Assembly: GCA_944548615.1 (NCBI GenBank)
Contig: OX155961.1
Coordinates: 18,541,334 to 18,605,333, forward strand
DNA length: 64,000 nucleotides
Direction of reading: 5' to 3'
Source of the DNA: Micropterix aruncella
Lineage: Eukaryota; Arthropoda; Insecta; Lepidoptera; Micropterigidae
Part shown: in pieces, positions 63,660 through 64,000 of the stretch
Layout: every line of letters begins with the position of its first letter
Numbering within the stretch: position 1 is the stretch's first letter
Program-made: the position numbers and the translations under genes
Notes under the pieces: generated by a model
Database searches by the model: none
Told to the model about the DNA's origin: nothing
Seen by the model: only the letters and a program-made list of their open reading frames with translations

Positions 63660-64000
63660 GATAGGAATCGATTTACAAAAGTTTAACCGAAAATGAAGAC
63701 AGTGCAGGGTTTTAATAACTGCACATATAGATTTACATTTGAAGCTCCAATGAAAATTTTTAATTAGTTAGGCAATTTCATAAAGAATGTATTTAGGCTG
63801 ACACAATACTTATATTCAGATGCCACGAAATTACCAAAACAGAAGTCGAAATGTTGAAAATGTAGAATATGGACTTAGGTAGGTACCCAATTAAAGAAAA
63901 ACAATACTGTTACATTTTTGATAAGCGTAATGCCAATTGATCTAAAATCTTTAATTATTAGCCCAGCGTATGGCCGCCGGACTAAATATTTTTATAATAA
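63660..64000 (+). repeat. Repeat H, copy 2, uninterrupted, runs to window edge
   Basis: Direct copy of 60235-60690 without the GC palindrome. 'cacaatacttatattcagat', 'aatatggacttaggtagg' and 'gataagcgtaatgccaattg' align. It may continue past the window. Confidence 0.7.

Overview
The window is nuclear DNA of a moth or butterfly (Lepidoptera). It is strongly AT-rich, with no dense protein coding on either strand. It carries several Helitrons with the 5'-TC...CTAG-3' ends and 'ACTAATATTATAA' 5' motif that I associate with lepidopteran genomes, many LINE tails ending in short A-rich repeats, a Penelope-like retroelement (PLE) family, 5S-rRNA-derived and tRNA-derived SINEs, and a gene with short GT-AG exons. 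The species cannot be told from the sequence.

Only one ordinary host gene is supported: a five-exon minus-strand gene (coding 30670 down to 24886). It encodes a 209-residue secreted protein rich in Ser, Ala, Gly, Thr and Asn, without Cys or Trp, of the composition seen in silk or other extracellular structural proteins. A TATA box lies upstream and all splice phases agree. Each of three introns is occupied by mobile DNA: a (TA)n array plus PLE fragment, a 0.57-kb repeat whose edge supplies a splice-acceptor pyrimidine tract, and a piggyBac remnant plus GC-rich repeat.

The rest is layered mobile DNA. From 0 to 24 kb: a LINE reverse-transcriptase fragment at the left edge, four Helitrons, a LINE nested in an older repeat, a 5S SINE, PLE fragments and PLE-end palindromes, LINE C-termini, a possible LTR and foldback MITEs. 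From 24 to 31 kb: the secreted-protein gene. From 31 to 45 kb: SINEs, a pyrimidine tract, a TTAA-flanked 1-kb element with another repeat nested in it, and a composite of a GC-rich unknown family (called G here). From 45 to 49 kb: ATCA-rich satellite blocks and GC-rich unique patches. From 49 to 52.2 kb: a large foldback element split by an ORF1-only retroelement (PHD finger plus FP25K-like C-terminal domain). From 53 to 58 kb: Helitrons and foldback elements tied to four (TA)n arrays. From 58 to 64 kb: a cluster of short palindromes, another G copy, a GC-rich hairpin insertion, a LINE RT remnant and a PLE palindrome.

Most long open frames are by-products of simple repeats or repeat families. 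Coordinates of repeat edges are read by eye and may be off by several bases.
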